DNA of 64,000 nt. Source: Cognaticolwellia aestuarii. Lineage in GTDB: Bacteria > Pseudomonadota > Gammaproteobacteria > Enterobacterales > Alteromonadaceae. Both the position numbers and the translations under genes were made by a program. Positions 9,811-18,305 of this stretch are shown here, in pieces. Under the pieces are notes generated by a model. That model saw nothing but the letters and a program-made list of their open reading frames with translations. It was not told where the DNA came from and made no database searches. Positions within the stretch are counted from its first letter, which is position 1. Each line of letters starts with the position of its first letter. The DNA lies in assembly GCF_002000025.1 (NCBI RefSeq), contig NZ_MUZV01000002.1:62001-126000 (forward strand), written 5' to 3'.

Positions 9811-10086
9811 ATGTCATATAAACTGATCCATAATGCAGCTGAGTCTAACTATGAATACCATATTGATGGCCATATAGCTTACATTACTTATGATGAACAA
9901 AATGGCAATATGCATTTAACTCACACGATAGTTCCTGAAGCATTGGCAGGTAAGGGGCTTGCAAAAACATTGTTAGAAGACGTACTTCAACAAATAAAGA
10001 AAGATCATAAAAAAGCCGTGGCACAGTGTTCGTATGTTGTGAAATATTTGGAAAAAAATCCTCAAGCAAGTGAGTTTTTTGTTTAA
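9811..10086 (+). CDS. Small GNAT-like N-acetyltransferase (COG2388 type)
   Basis: Short acetyltransferase of the YjdJ/GNAT-like type, 91 residues, the normal length for this stand-alone family. A beta-hairpin region (YHIDGHIAYITYDEQNG) is followed by TIVPEALAGKGLAKTLLEDV, the acetyl-CoA pyrophosphate-binding loop, and a C-terminal CSYVVKYLEKNPQ motif that is very typical of the family. AAAGAGAAG lies upstream of the ATG. The substrate is not known for most members. It stands alone, convergent with the MFS gene. Confidence 0.88.
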   Translation: MSYKLIHNAAESNYEYHIDGHIAYITYDEQNGNMHLTHTIVPEALAGKGLAKTLLEDVLQQIKKDHKKAVAQCSYVVKYLEKNPQASEFFV

Positions 10087-10123
10087 CTTGGACAGCGATA
10101 ATAGCGGCCTGAATAACTGAAAA

Positions 10124-10175
10124 CTCGCTATTATTGCGTACCATTTAGCGCGAAATGATACGCAATAATAGCCGA
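10124..10175. terminator. Long bidirectional hairpin between convergent genes
   Basis: CTATTATTGCGTA at 10128-10140 pairs perfectly with TACGCAATAATAG at 10159-10171; the stem extends inward (ATTT/AAAT) and outward (CTCG/CGAG with one bulged base). It lies between the stop codons of the acetyltransferase and MFS genes. No T-run is present. Confidence 0.7.
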
Positions 10176-10213
10176 GAGTAAGTTTATGCTGTCAAGCGTA
10201 TGAATACCGCTAA

Positions 10214-11383
10214 TTAGGATGTCATTGCTTTTCGGTCTAATGCGCCACTAAAACGGGTTAATAACAGCGCGATTAACACGACTATTGCGCCAACCCACGG
10301 CGTGGTCATTAAGCCTGAACGTTCAACAATGACTCCACCGCCCCATGCCCCTAAAGCAATGCCAATATTGAATGCCGCGATGTTTAGTCCTGATGCGACA
10401 TCGACAGCGTCAGGCGTGTATTTCTCCGCTAACTTAACGACATAAACTTGCAAGCCAGGCACGTTTCCAAAAGCAAAAGCGCCCCAAAGTAAAATGGTGA
10501 TTATAGCAGCTAAAGGGTTAACTGCTGTGAGACTAAAGGCCAGTAATATCGCAGCAAGCCCAATGAATATGATTGTTAAAGCTTTGATAGGGCCCATTTT
10601 GTCGGCCATTTTACCGCCCCAGATATTGCCGATGGCCACAGATACACCGTATACCAACATAATGAGCCCAATGACACGTGTATCTAGGCCTGTAATTTGG
10701 TTAAGGATGGGGGCTAGGTAAGTAAATGCAACGAAAGTTCCACCATAACCGATAGCAGTGATGGCATAAACTAGTAGCAGCCTTGGTTGTGTTAACACTT
10801 TTAGTTGTGCTGAAATTTTAGCTGGTTTCGCTTGTTGAAGATTATTTGGTATTAAAAGTGCGCTACCGAACATCGCAACTAAACCTAAAACAGATACGGT
10901 TAAAAAAGTAGCTTCCCAACCAAACTGTTGGCCGATAAAGGTGCCTAATGGCACACCAGTGACTAATGCAACGGTTAACCCTGTAAACATGATGGCTATT
11001 GCGCTAGCGGCTTTTTCTTTTGAAACTAGGCCTGTAGCGATAGTTGAGCCAATAGAGAAAAATACACCATGGGCCAACCCTGTTAAAATACGGGCAACAA
11101 TTAGCGCTTGAAAGCTAGGTGCCTGCCATGCAACTAAATTACCCACCACAAATAACGCCATGACAGATAACAACACTTTTTTTCTATTCCATTTACCGGT
11201 TAACGCGGTCAGCACTGGCGCACCGATGGCAACTCCTAGTGCGTATAAACTCACCAGTAATCCAGCTGATGGTATAGATACATTAAGATCTTGCGCCATC
11301 GTGGGCAATAAACCCACGATAACAAATTCTGTGGTACCGATTGCAAAGGCACTGAGTGCTAATGCAAGTAATGCGAGAGGCAT
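10214..11383 (-). CDS. MFS transporter, DHA1 drug/sugar-efflux type
   Basis: Twelve-helix inner-membrane exporter of the major facilitator superfamily, about 389 residues. The N terminus (ALALSAFAIGTTEFVIVGLL) and the motif-A-like loop GKWNRKKVLL near residue 70 place it with AraJ/YdhP-type DHA1 efflux carriers. The start is taken at ATG 11381-11383 because GGAG lies six bases upstream; a TTG seven codons further upstream has no such support. It is divergent from a LysR regulator 138 bases away, a common arrangement in which the regulator controls the exporter. The substrate cannot be told from the sequence. Confidence 0.9.
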   Translation of the reverse strand: MPLALLALALSAFAIGTTEFVIVGLLPTMAQDLNVSIPSAGLLVSLYALGVAIGAPVLTALTGKWNRKKVLLSVMALFVVGNLVAWQAPSFQALIVARILTGLAHGVFFSIGSTIATGLVSKEKAASAIAIMFTGLTVALVTGVPLGTFIGQQFGWEATFLTVSVLGLVAMFGSALLIPNNLQQAKPAKISAQLKVLTQPRLLLVYAITAIGYGGTFVAFTYLAPILNQITGLDTRVIGLIMLVYGVSVAIGNIWGGKMADKMGPIKALTIIFIGLAAILLAFSLTAVNPLAAIITILLWGAFAFGNVPGLQVYVVKLAEKYTPDAVDVASGLNIAAFNIGIALGAWGGGVIVERSGLMTTPWVGAIVVLIALLLTRFSGALDRKAMTS

Positions 11384-11521
11384 GTTAATCTCCAAGTATT
11401 TCAAGTTTCTATTAATGGAAGTGTCTGCTTAAAAGCAGCATCACTTTGAAGTAGGTATTATTAACCGCTATACTGTTGTGATAAATAGCACCTTTAACAA
11501 TATACTTTTGTAGAAAATGAT

Positions 11522-12418
11522 ATGAATGCGGATTTAAAAACTCGTTCGGATGACTTAGAACTTTTACTTTGTGTGATCGATGCTGGGGGATTTTCTGCTG
11601 CCGCAGATGTTTTAGATATTCAAGTCGCTCGTGTTTCTCGTGCTGTCAGTCGAATAGAAAAGCAGTTAGGCGTGGCTATTCTCATTAGAACCACGCGAAG
11701 AATTGAGTTGACTGATGAAGGTCGGCAATTCGTTAATGCCATCAGAAAGGCTTTGCAAGCGATGCAAAGTGCTGAAAATGACATTATAACCCGAGGTGAA
11801 CTACCTGCGGGCAAACTACGCATTAATGCCGCTAGTCCTTTTATTTATCATCAATTAATTCCGTTGATTCAACCATTTAAATTAGCTTATCCCGATATAG
11901 AGCTTGAACTTAGATCGAATGAAGGCTTTATTGATTTAATTGAAAATAGAACCGATGTGGCTATTCGTATCGGTAAATTGGCCGACTCTACATTGCATGC
12001 TCGAGCATTAGGTACTAGCCCGCTCTATGTTGTTGCAGCACCGGAATATCTTGCCAAAAGAGGCGTCCCGAAGCAGCCCTCGGAGCTAAAGCACCATGAT
12101 GTAATTGGCTTTTCTGATATAAAATCACTGAATAAATGGCCTATTAAAGGTGTAGAATTTGTGCAGCCAGCCATCACTGCGAGTAATGGTGAAGCTATTC
12201 GGCAATTAGCATTATCAGGTAATGGTATCGCGTGTTTGTCAGGGTTTATGGTGCATAACGATATTGCTGAAGGCACGTTGATAACCTTGTTAAATTCGTA
12301 CCGACTACTTAATACTGAACGAGAACAGGTAAATGCGGTATTTTATCAATCATCAAACGTTTCTAGGCGAATATCGGCATTTTTAGATTTTATTAAACCG
12401 AGATTAATACTCGATTAA
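11522..12418 (+). CDS. LysR-family transcriptional regulator
   Basis: Regulator of 298 residues with an N-terminal winged helix (residues 8-67, containing FSAAADVLDIQVARVSRAVS) and a periplasmic-binding-protein-like effector domain from about 95 onward. The LRINAASPFIYHQLIPLI segment and the later DVAIRIGKLADSTLHARALG segment are typical of the CrgA/DsdC-like LysR group. It is transcribed away from the MFS exporter and probably regulates it. The effector is unknown. Confidence 0.92.
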   Translation: MNADLKTRSDDLELLLCVIDAGGFSAAADVLDIQVARVSRAVSRIEKQLGVAILIRTTRRIELTDEGRQFVNAIRKALQAMQSAENDIITRGELPAGKLRINAASPFIYHQLIPLIQPFKLAYPDIELELRSNEGFIDLIENRTDVAIRIGKLADSTLHARALGTSPLYVVAAPEYLAKRGVPKQPSELKHHDVIGFSDIKSLNKWPIKGVEFVQPAITASNGEAIRQLALSGNGIACLSGFMVHNDIAEGTLITLLNSYRLLNTEREQVNAVFYQSSNVSRRISAFLDFIKPRLILD

Positions 12419-12447
12419 GTTACTTTTTTGTGGAATAAATTGATGAG

Positions 12448-13203
12448 TTATATGTCCATGTAACGATCGTATATTTTCTGAAATTCACCGCTTTCTTTGA
12501 GCTTTGTTAAACCAAAATTAAAATCATCACGAATTTTTTCATCTCTGAATACTGGGCGGTAATCTTCAGGAACTTCGGTAGTGAAATTTTGCTCATCGAC
12601 GTCAGCCAAGGTAAATACATTTAACGACTGAAGGCGTTTTGCGAAGTATCTGAAAATATAGCGATCACTTAACACCACATCGTAACGCTCTAAGTGTAAT
12701 AACTTTACTTGGGTAAATTGGTTGCTGATACTGAAAAGGCGTTTTTCTTTTTCGACTTTTTTTAACCAATTTGGATATCTTTTTTCAGCACCTTGAAAAG
12801 AAACGACTAGCAGTTTATCTAAGTCACTGGGTTTTTTGATCACATGATTTTTACTTTTTAGACTAATAAAAACATTATCATAGGTGACGGCCGGCGAAGC
12901 ATAAAAACCGCCATGCATTTTTAGATCAATGCCCATATCTCCCATAATGGCATCGACTTGCTTATTCTTAAAAGCGATAGGAATACGTGCTAAAGGAAAA
13001 TACAGTGGTTTTAAGGTATGACCCTTGTAAGCCAATGCGGCAGAAATTATATCAATTTCAATGCCTTTATCTTTTTTTTCAAATACATAGGGCGGAATGT
13101 TTTGTCCAAATGCCATCAGAATATCTTTTGCGTTTGTAAATGCAGAAAATAAAACTGTTACAAAGAGCAGGCAACACTGAAGTGGTTTGCTTGATATTGT
13201 CAT
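12448..13203 (-). CDS. Periplasmic solute-binding protein (SBP family 3-like)
   Basis: Exported protein of 251 residues with a signal peptide ending near FTNAKD (residue 26). The body has the layout of amino-acid-type periplasmic binding proteins: GQNIPPYVFEKKDKGIEIDI at the start of the mature part, PLARIPIAFKNKQVDAIMG in lobe 1 and a closing FNFGLTKLKESGEFQKIYDRY near the C terminus. No permease or ATPase genes are adjacent, so it is an orphan of the kind often seen in Alteromonadales, and may be a sensor or have another role. It converges on the LysR gene with a 29-base gap. Confidence 0.85.
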   Translation of the reverse strand: MTISSKPLQCCLLFVTVLFSAFTNAKDILMAFGQNIPPYVFEKKDKGIEIDIISAALAYKGHTLKPLYFPLARIPIAFKNKQVDAIMGDMGIDLKMHGGFYASPAVTYDNVFISLKSKNHVIKKPSDLDKLLVVSFQGAEKRYPNWLKKVEKEKRLFSISNQFTQVKLLHLERYDVVLSDRYIFRYFAKRLQSLNVFTLADVDEQNFTTEVPEDYRPVFRDEKIRDDFNFGLTKLKESGEFQKIYDRYMDI

Positions 13204-13750
13204 ATTAATAGTTTACTTCCTAAGATAGTCAAACCCTACTATATGCAAGATATAACAATCAGCAAATTATTGAAATAGTATTTTCAATTTTGTATGGATA
13301 ATAAATAAATAAAGCAAGCAACTGAATATATTGAGATTAATATCTGAACTCAAGAAGATTTATTGTTTATCAATATTGCTAGACCAGTGATTTAGCTCAG
13401 TATGAAGCTAGGTCAGTAAAGTGCAATAGCCGATTAATAGCGGGATATTGTTTTAGGTTGTGATTTTATCATGATCGGAGCTAGTGAGCGCTTATGATCT
13501 GTTTATTTCATGAAAAAGTGAAGTAAAGTTAGGTTATTGCTAGGCTAGATAAATACCGGCACTTTTCGCTAACTGGCGACTTATACCACGCGTCTCTCTA
13601 GGTTAACGTTTGACTGTGTTTGAATTAATCGACTATCTTGGTTGATATGGGGGAGCTAAAGGTGTTTTTTACAATTATTCTTAGCTGGCTTGCTAGCGAT
13701 TTGGTAATCGCTAGCAAGCCAGCTAAGATGATAGCAATTTATCACGTTTG
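13204..13750. other. 547-base non-coding region
   Basis: AT-rich DNA upstream of the solute-binding protein and downstream of the PepSY operon. Apart from the 22-bp perfect hairpin at 13680-13727, nothing was recognised; open frames are short and have no ribosome-binding sites. Confidence 0.6.
13680..13727 (-). terminator. Perfect 22-bp hairpin downstream of the PepSY operon
   Basis: Arms 13680-13701 and 13706-13727 are exact reverse complements around a TGGT loop. It lies 24 bases after the stop at 13751. On the minus strand the sequence following it is AATAATTGTAAAAAA, so it is a strong stem without the usual T-run. Confidence 0.75.
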
Positions 13751-14200
13751 TTATAAAGGCCAACTTAGTACCATCTGTTTGCCATTCCAGGTTTCAATTG
13801 TTAGCCATAGCTTATCTTGTGTGGTAATTGTCTCGGGCGCAATAGCATGTACTTCTTGGCCATGCTGGCTGCCATGTAATATACCTTCATCGCCAGTTTG
13901 CAAAACAGCTAAAGGTAAAGCTTTGGTACCAATGTTTACATATGCTTGACGGATATCTGTAATTTTACCTTGGCTAAAGCTCAGCATAAAATCTTTCGTG
14001 TAATGGCCGTCATGAAGATAAGGTGGTTCAAGATCATACGGTGTTGGAGTGATCTCAAATTCAGCCACTTGCTTTGTGCTCAGTGCCTTAGGAAACACAG
14101 GGAAAAGTGATTGATATAAAAAATAAAAAGGTAAAATAAGTACTAAGCCATTGATTTTATATTTATGGCGGTGCCAGAAGGAACTTGTTATGCGTGCCAT
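13751..14200 (-). CDS. Small membrane-anchored protein partner of the PepSY gene
   Basis: 149 residues, family not recognised. A basic start (MARITSSFWHRHKYK) precedes one membrane segment (about 17-35), and the rest appears periplasmic and beta-rich. The ATG overlaps the TAA of the upstream PepSY gene by one base (TAATG), so translation is coupled and the two proteins probably function together. Given the divergent siderophore receptor and Fur box, a role in iron or siderophore handling is likely, but this is inference from position. Confidence 0.75.
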   Translation of the reverse strand: MARITSSFWHRHKYKINGLVLILPFYFLYQSLFPVFPKALSTKQVAEFEITPTPYDLEPPYLHDGHYTKDFMLSFSQGKITDIRQAYVNIGTKALPLAVLQTGDEGILHGSQHGQEVHAIAPETITTQDKLWLTIETWNGKQMVLSWPL

Positions 14201-15405
14201 TATCGTATTTCCTGCTTAGTCAGTGTTATATTTTGCTTACCATGTTGTGTTTCGGCAGTAATATCATCAGTTGCTGTTATGGTCGAACTGCGAGCGGCTT
14301 TCACGGTTCGACTCCCCCACATTAAAAAGCCTGTAATTGACATACCGGTGAGTAAAACGCCAAAGATAAACCAGATAATTTTGGTCCATATACCGCCAAT
14401 GGTGCCGTAATGAAGGGGGTCTGCAATATGTGACATGGCTTGTAATGTGGTCATGTCATCTGGCGATCTTTGATCGACAACAGCGCCCGTCCAAGGATCA
14501 ACGATTACACCGTAAGCGTATTGATCATAAAAAATAAAGTCACCTTCACCATAAATTTTATAAGTGTCGCGATTATGCTCCGGGAGCATGACATAGGTAT
14601 TTTTCAGATCTGGAAATTTATCTTCGGCAATGGTTAATGCATTCTGTAAGCTAAATGTTGGCAAAGGACTTTTTCCGCCTTCTTGCTGTTGAGGTAGCTG
14701 CTCAATTGCTACAATAGGGGAGTGTGGCTCAATATTGTAATCAGCATGCCATAAAATAGCTTGAACTAGATACCATAAGCCGGTAAGGCTCATTAGCATT
14801 AAAAACCAGATTGACCAAACGCCCGCTAAACGATGTAAGTCAGCTAATAGTGTTTTCTTTCCTTGCTTTAAGCGAACTTTAGGCTGAGTAAAAGCACGCC
14901 AAAATCGTTTATAAATAATTAAACCTGTGATTAAAGCACCTAACATGACTACTGCCATTGCACAGACAAGGTAGTAACCAACGCTGTAGTTATGGTGCCA
15001 TGGAAATAAAAGCCAGCCATGTAAGGAGCGCATGAAATTAACGAAAGTTATGCTTTGATTAATTTCTTGTATTTCACCTGTGTATTGATTTACGTAAGCA
15101 ATAGCAAAAGGTTTATCACTATCGGTGAAAATAACAGCATTGATCAAATATGACTCAAAGCTCATCACCGTACTCACTTTTGCACTGGGGTAAGCTTTTT
15201 CTACGATTGAAACTAATTCTGATGCAGGTTTTTCATCCAGGTTTTGTGGGTTAGTTGCACGTGATGCTGGGTTAGTTAACCAAGTTAATTCATGGCTTAT
15301 TACAGATATTGTTCCTGTTAAACAAACGAAACAAAATATTACCCAAATAGGCAGAGAACACCAGCCGTGTAGCTGAAACCAAAAACGGTTACTTAGTTTT
15401 GACAT
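14200..15405 (-). CDS. PepSY-associated TM-helix membrane protein (siderophore-reductase-like)
   Basis: 401-residue inner-membrane protein of the PepSY_TM (PiuB-like) family. A first helix follows FWFQLHGWCSLPIWVIFC with the conserved His; three more helices lie near residues 140-165, 195-215 and 350-375, each with His residues (LHGWLLFPWHHNYS, LHRLAGVWSIW) that could bind heme. A periplasmic PepSY-like region lies between helices. Members are commonly linked to siderophore uptake and are thought to reduce ferric-siderophores. It is divergent from a TonB-dependent receptor with a Fur box between them. Confidence 0.88.
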   Translation of the reverse strand: MSKLSNRFWFQLHGWCSLPIWVIFCFVCLTGTISVISHELTWLTNPASRATNPQNLDEKPASELVSIVEKAYPSAKVSTVMSFESYLINAVIFTDSDKPFAIAYVNQYTGEIQEINQSITFVNFMRSLHGWLLFPWHHNYSVGYYLVCAMAVVMLGALITGLIIYKRFWRAFTQPKVRLKQGKKTLLADLHRLAGVWSIWFLMLMSLTGLWYLVQAILWHADYNIEPHSPIVAIEQLPQQQEGGKSPLPTFSLQNALTIAEDKFPDLKNTYVMLPEHNRDTYKIYGEGDFIFYDQYAYGVIVDPWTGAVVDQRSPDDMTTLQAMSHIADPLHYGTIGGIWTKIIWFIFGVLLTGMSITGFLMWGSRTVKAARSSTITATDDITAETQHGKQNITLTKQEIR

Positions 15406-15502
15406 TTTATTTCTAACTCATCTCTGTGCATAAAAGCGCATCTTAATACCCTTGCAGAAAGACATCAAGATCTAAATAAGATTAGTTTTTATTTGTATTC
15501 AT

Positions 15503-15523
15503 AAATGATAGTAGTTATCATTT
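15503..15523. promoter_or_regulatory. Fur box in the shared receptor/PepSY promoter
   Basis: AAATGATAGTAGTTATCATTT, a palindrome with a five-base centre, matches the pattern of the Fur consensus (GATAATGATAATCATTATC). It lies between two divergent iron-type genes. Confidence 0.78.
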
Positions 15524-15592
15524 GCATTAATGGTTTTGACGATAAGTAAGCCACTTTTTTTTTGATAATATTTATAACATATAAGGGTAGAC

Positions 15593-17686
15593 ATGAAGCT
15601 TAAGCGTACTTTTGTACTTTCTTCGTTAGTTTTAGCTATGGGGTTTCCAGCCTATGCACAAACAACGCAATCAGAAGTTGTCGTTAAGGAAAATGATAAA
15701 GAATTAGAGAGGATCCTAATTATTGGTGTACGTCATGATAGGGTGAGTCAAGGTGCAACCGGATTAACGATGGAAATTGATGAAACACCACAATCAATTA
15801 GTGTCGTTACAGCGGATTTGATTAAAAATTATGCCGCTAATAGTCTGAATGATGCACTTAAGCTTGCTCCAGGGATCGGTGTTGAAGAATGGGAAACAAA
15901 CCGTTCAAACTATACTTCACGCGGTTTTGAAATTAAAAGCACTCAAATTGATGGTGTTGGCCTACCGAATGATTGGGGCATTGTTACCGGCGCAATGGAA
16001 TCATATGGTTATGAAGAAGTTGAAGTAATACGCGGAGCAAATGGCTTGCTAACAGGGGTCGGTAACTCTTCGGGTACCATTAATTATGTTCGTAAGCGAC
16101 CAACGAATGAAAATGAAGGCGAAGTGGGAGTATCTCTGGGCTCATTCAACGCTAAACGTATTAATGCGGACTACTCGGCACTGTTAACTGAAAGTGGCAG
16201 CTGGGCTGGGCGTGTTGTTGTTGCAATTGATGAAAAGGAGTCTCACCTTGATGCGCTAGAAAATGATCGTAGCTATTTTTATGGGGTTGTTGATGGTCAA
16301 CTAACAGACAATTCAACACTTACTGCTGGTTTTTCTTATCAAGATGCTAATACCGACAATAATATGTGGGGCGGGTTAGTATTTAACTACAGCGACGGTA
16401 CGCAAGCAAAGTGGGATACTAGCGCAACAACAAGCCAAGATTGGGCGATGTGGGACACTATTAGTACCTCTGGCTTTATTGAATATGCCTATTTATTTGA
16501 TAATGATTGGGAGCTAAAACTTACCTATAACAAACAAAACTTTGAAGATAAAAGCAAGTTGTTTTACGCCTCTGGTAGCATCGACAAAGATACGGGGTTA
16601 GGTTTATCGGGTTGGCCTGGACGATATGATAGTGAATTTTCTTCTGATATTTTAGATTTAACCACCTTAGGTACTTATAATTTATTTGATCGAGAGCATG
16701 AAGTAACCTTTGGTTTAAGTCGAGCTAAAAGTAATCAAAAAAGATACCAATACGGTTATGCTGCAACGCCAGCGTCAGGTCCTACGCCTAGTTTTCCTTA
16801 TGCACAGGACGCAATACCTGAGCCAGTATGGTCAGATAAAGCCAAATATGCCGACATTGATGTAACGTTAACGCGCTTTTTTGGCTCAACAAAATTTAAT
16901 ATCTCAGATGACTTGTTTGTTATTGCTGGCTTCAATGCGATTAAATATACACGTGAAGGTGTAAATTCTTTAGTTGATATTGATAATGATGAAAGTGAAG
17001 CAAGTCCATATGCAGGTATAACTTATTCGTTTACCGACGATGTTAATGCTTACGTAAGTTATTCTGATATATATCAACCACAAGAACAATATAATTTACA
17101 AGGTGACTTCCTAGCTCCGACCAAAGGTGTGAATTATGAAATAGGCTTAAAAACACAATGGTTAGATAATAATTTACTAGCTACCTTTGCATTATTCACT
17201 GCAGAGCAAGAAAATTTAGCTAGTTATGCAGGGCTTAATCCTGCAGGACAGTTTTATTATCAAGGAATAGATGTTAAATCAAAAGGTTTCGAAGTAGAGA
17301 TTGTTGGGCAGTTAACAGACAATATTAATGCCTTACTATCATACACATTATTAAGCATAGAAGATTATGCGGGTGAAGAAGCCAATGAATGGGCGCCAAG
17401 AAATGCTGTTAGCTTCTCTGTTGATTATACCTTGGAGCAAGTGCCAGAATTTAAGTTTGGTGTTGGTGGTAAATGGCAGTCAAAAACACGTAATGCAACC
17501 TATGGTGTAGAGCAAGGGGCTTATTTGCTGCTTAATGCTTTTGCTAGCTGGGATGTAACCGAACAGTTAAATGTTCAAGCTAACGTTAATAACCTTACCG
17601 ACGAAAAATATATTAACAGTTTAATTAATGTTGGCTATTACGGAGCACCTGTTAACGGAACACTAGCGTTAACATACCGTTTCTAG
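15593..17686 (+). CDS. TonB-dependent siderophore receptor
   Basis: Outer-membrane receptor of 697 residues. A signal peptide ends at PAYAQ (residue 23). The plug domain (about 50-170) carries DETPQSISVV, the GVEEWETNRSNYTSRGFE element and VEVIRGANGLLTGVGNSSGT, all typical of FhuE/FpvA-type ferric-siderophore receptors. The remainder is a 22-strand barrel ending in a C-terminal aromatic (LALTYRF). AAGGGTAG precedes the ATG. Expression is probably repressed by Fur with iron through the upstream box. The natural siderophore cannot be named. Confidence 0.95.
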   Translation: MKLKRTFVLSSLVLAMGFPAYAQTTQSEVVVKENDKELERILIIGVRHDRVSQGATGLTMEIDETPQSISVVTADLIKNYAANSLNDALKLAPGIGVEEWETNRSNYTSRGFEIKSTQIDGVGLPNDWGIVTGAMESYGYEEVEVIRGANGLLTGVGNSSGTINYVRKRPTNENEGEVGVSLGSFNAKRINADYSALLTESGSWAGRVVVAIDEKESHLDALENDRSYFYGVVDGQLTDNSTLTAGFSYQDANTDNNMWGGLVFNYSDGTQAKWDTSATTSQDWAMWDTISTSGFIEYAYLFDNDWELKLTYNKQNFEDKSKLFYASGSIDKDTGLGLSGWPGRYDSEFSSDILDLTTLGTYNLFDREHEVTFGLSRAKSNQKRYQYGYAATPASGPTPSFPYAQDAIPEPVWSDKAKYADIDVTLTRFFGSTKFNISDDLFVIAGFNAIKYTREGVNSLVDIDNDESEASPYAGITYSFTDDVNAYVSYSDIYQPQEQYNLQGDFLAPTKGVNYEIGLKTQWLDNNLLATFALFTAEQENLASYAGLNPAGQFYYQGIDVKSKGFEVEIVGQLTDNINALLSYTLLSIEDYAGEEANEWAPRNAVSFSVDYTLEQVPEFKFGVGGKWQSKTRNATYGVEQGAYLLLNAFASWDVTEQLNVQANVNNLTDEKYINSLINVGYYGAPVNGTLALTYRF

Positions 17687-17732
17687 ATCTACCCCCTTAA
17701 GGTTGAAATAATACCCTTTGACTAACACAATT

Positions 17733-17775
17733 AAGTGAATTAAGTGCATGACGAGACTTAATTCACTTTTTTATT
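17733..17775 (+). terminator. Rho-independent terminator of the receptor gene
   Basis: AAGTGAATTAAGT (17733-17745) pairs perfectly with ACTTAATTCACTT (17756-17768) and is followed by TTTTTATTT. Confidence 0.92.
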
Positions 17776-17782
17776 TGAACGG

Positions 17783-18234
17783 CTAATACTTAAGGTTAAA
17801 TTTTACTGACTGAAATATTCTTCTGCCTTGCGCGAACTTATCACTATTTTTAAAGTTAATTAGCACAGTAAAGCCTGTCTTACCGAAAATATTAGGTACG
17901 CTAAGTGCCATTTTATTGTCTTGTATGAGTAGTTTGCCAGGGTGACCGAAGTGTCTATGGCTTGTGTGTTAGTGCGAGTCAACTCATCAAATGTTGCAGA
18001 ATAAGGCTTCAAGTCGTAAGTTTAATTTACATTTACACTCTCGCGTTGGCTTGCAAGAGAGTCAATAATTACAACCTCAACAGGAATTAAGTCAGTTGGT
18101 CGTTGAAAACATAATTGTTGATAAGGGTAGAATTCGAGCCAGTCATTAGGCTGTGATTGACTGTTGTTATTTGAAAAACTGATAGTCAAGAGAGTGGTTA
18201 ACGCTAACAATAAAACTATCTTGCCAAGTTGCAT
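17783..18234 (-). pseudogene. Broken gene for a secreted protein
   Basis: The ATG at 18232-18234 opens a 70-codon frame with a hydrophobic signal-like start (MQLGKIVLLLALTTLLTISF). A TAA at 18022-18024 interrupts it, but the same frame continues directly for about 28 codons (TYDLKPYSATFDELTRTNTQ). A frame change near 17935 then leads to about 50 codons (GKLLIQDNKMALSVPNIFGK onward) that end in TAG at 17783-17785. Joined, these would give a protein of about 150 residues. The family was not recognised. Alternatively the 70-residue product alone is made. Two disruptions favour a pseudogene. Confidence 0.55.
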
Positions 18235-18250
18235 TAAAAACCCATCAGAA

Positions 18251-18287
18251 CCAACACTTATTAAGAGTATTCAATAACAAGTGTTGG
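18251..18287 (-). terminator. Terminator downstream of the PEP-CTERM protease gene
   Basis: CCAACACTT (18251-18259) and AAGTGTTGG (18279-18287) form a 9-bp stem. On the minus strand a TTTTT lies about 12 bases further on. Confidence 0.6.
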
Positions 18288-18305
18288 ATTACTGAGTTCA
18301 ATTGT

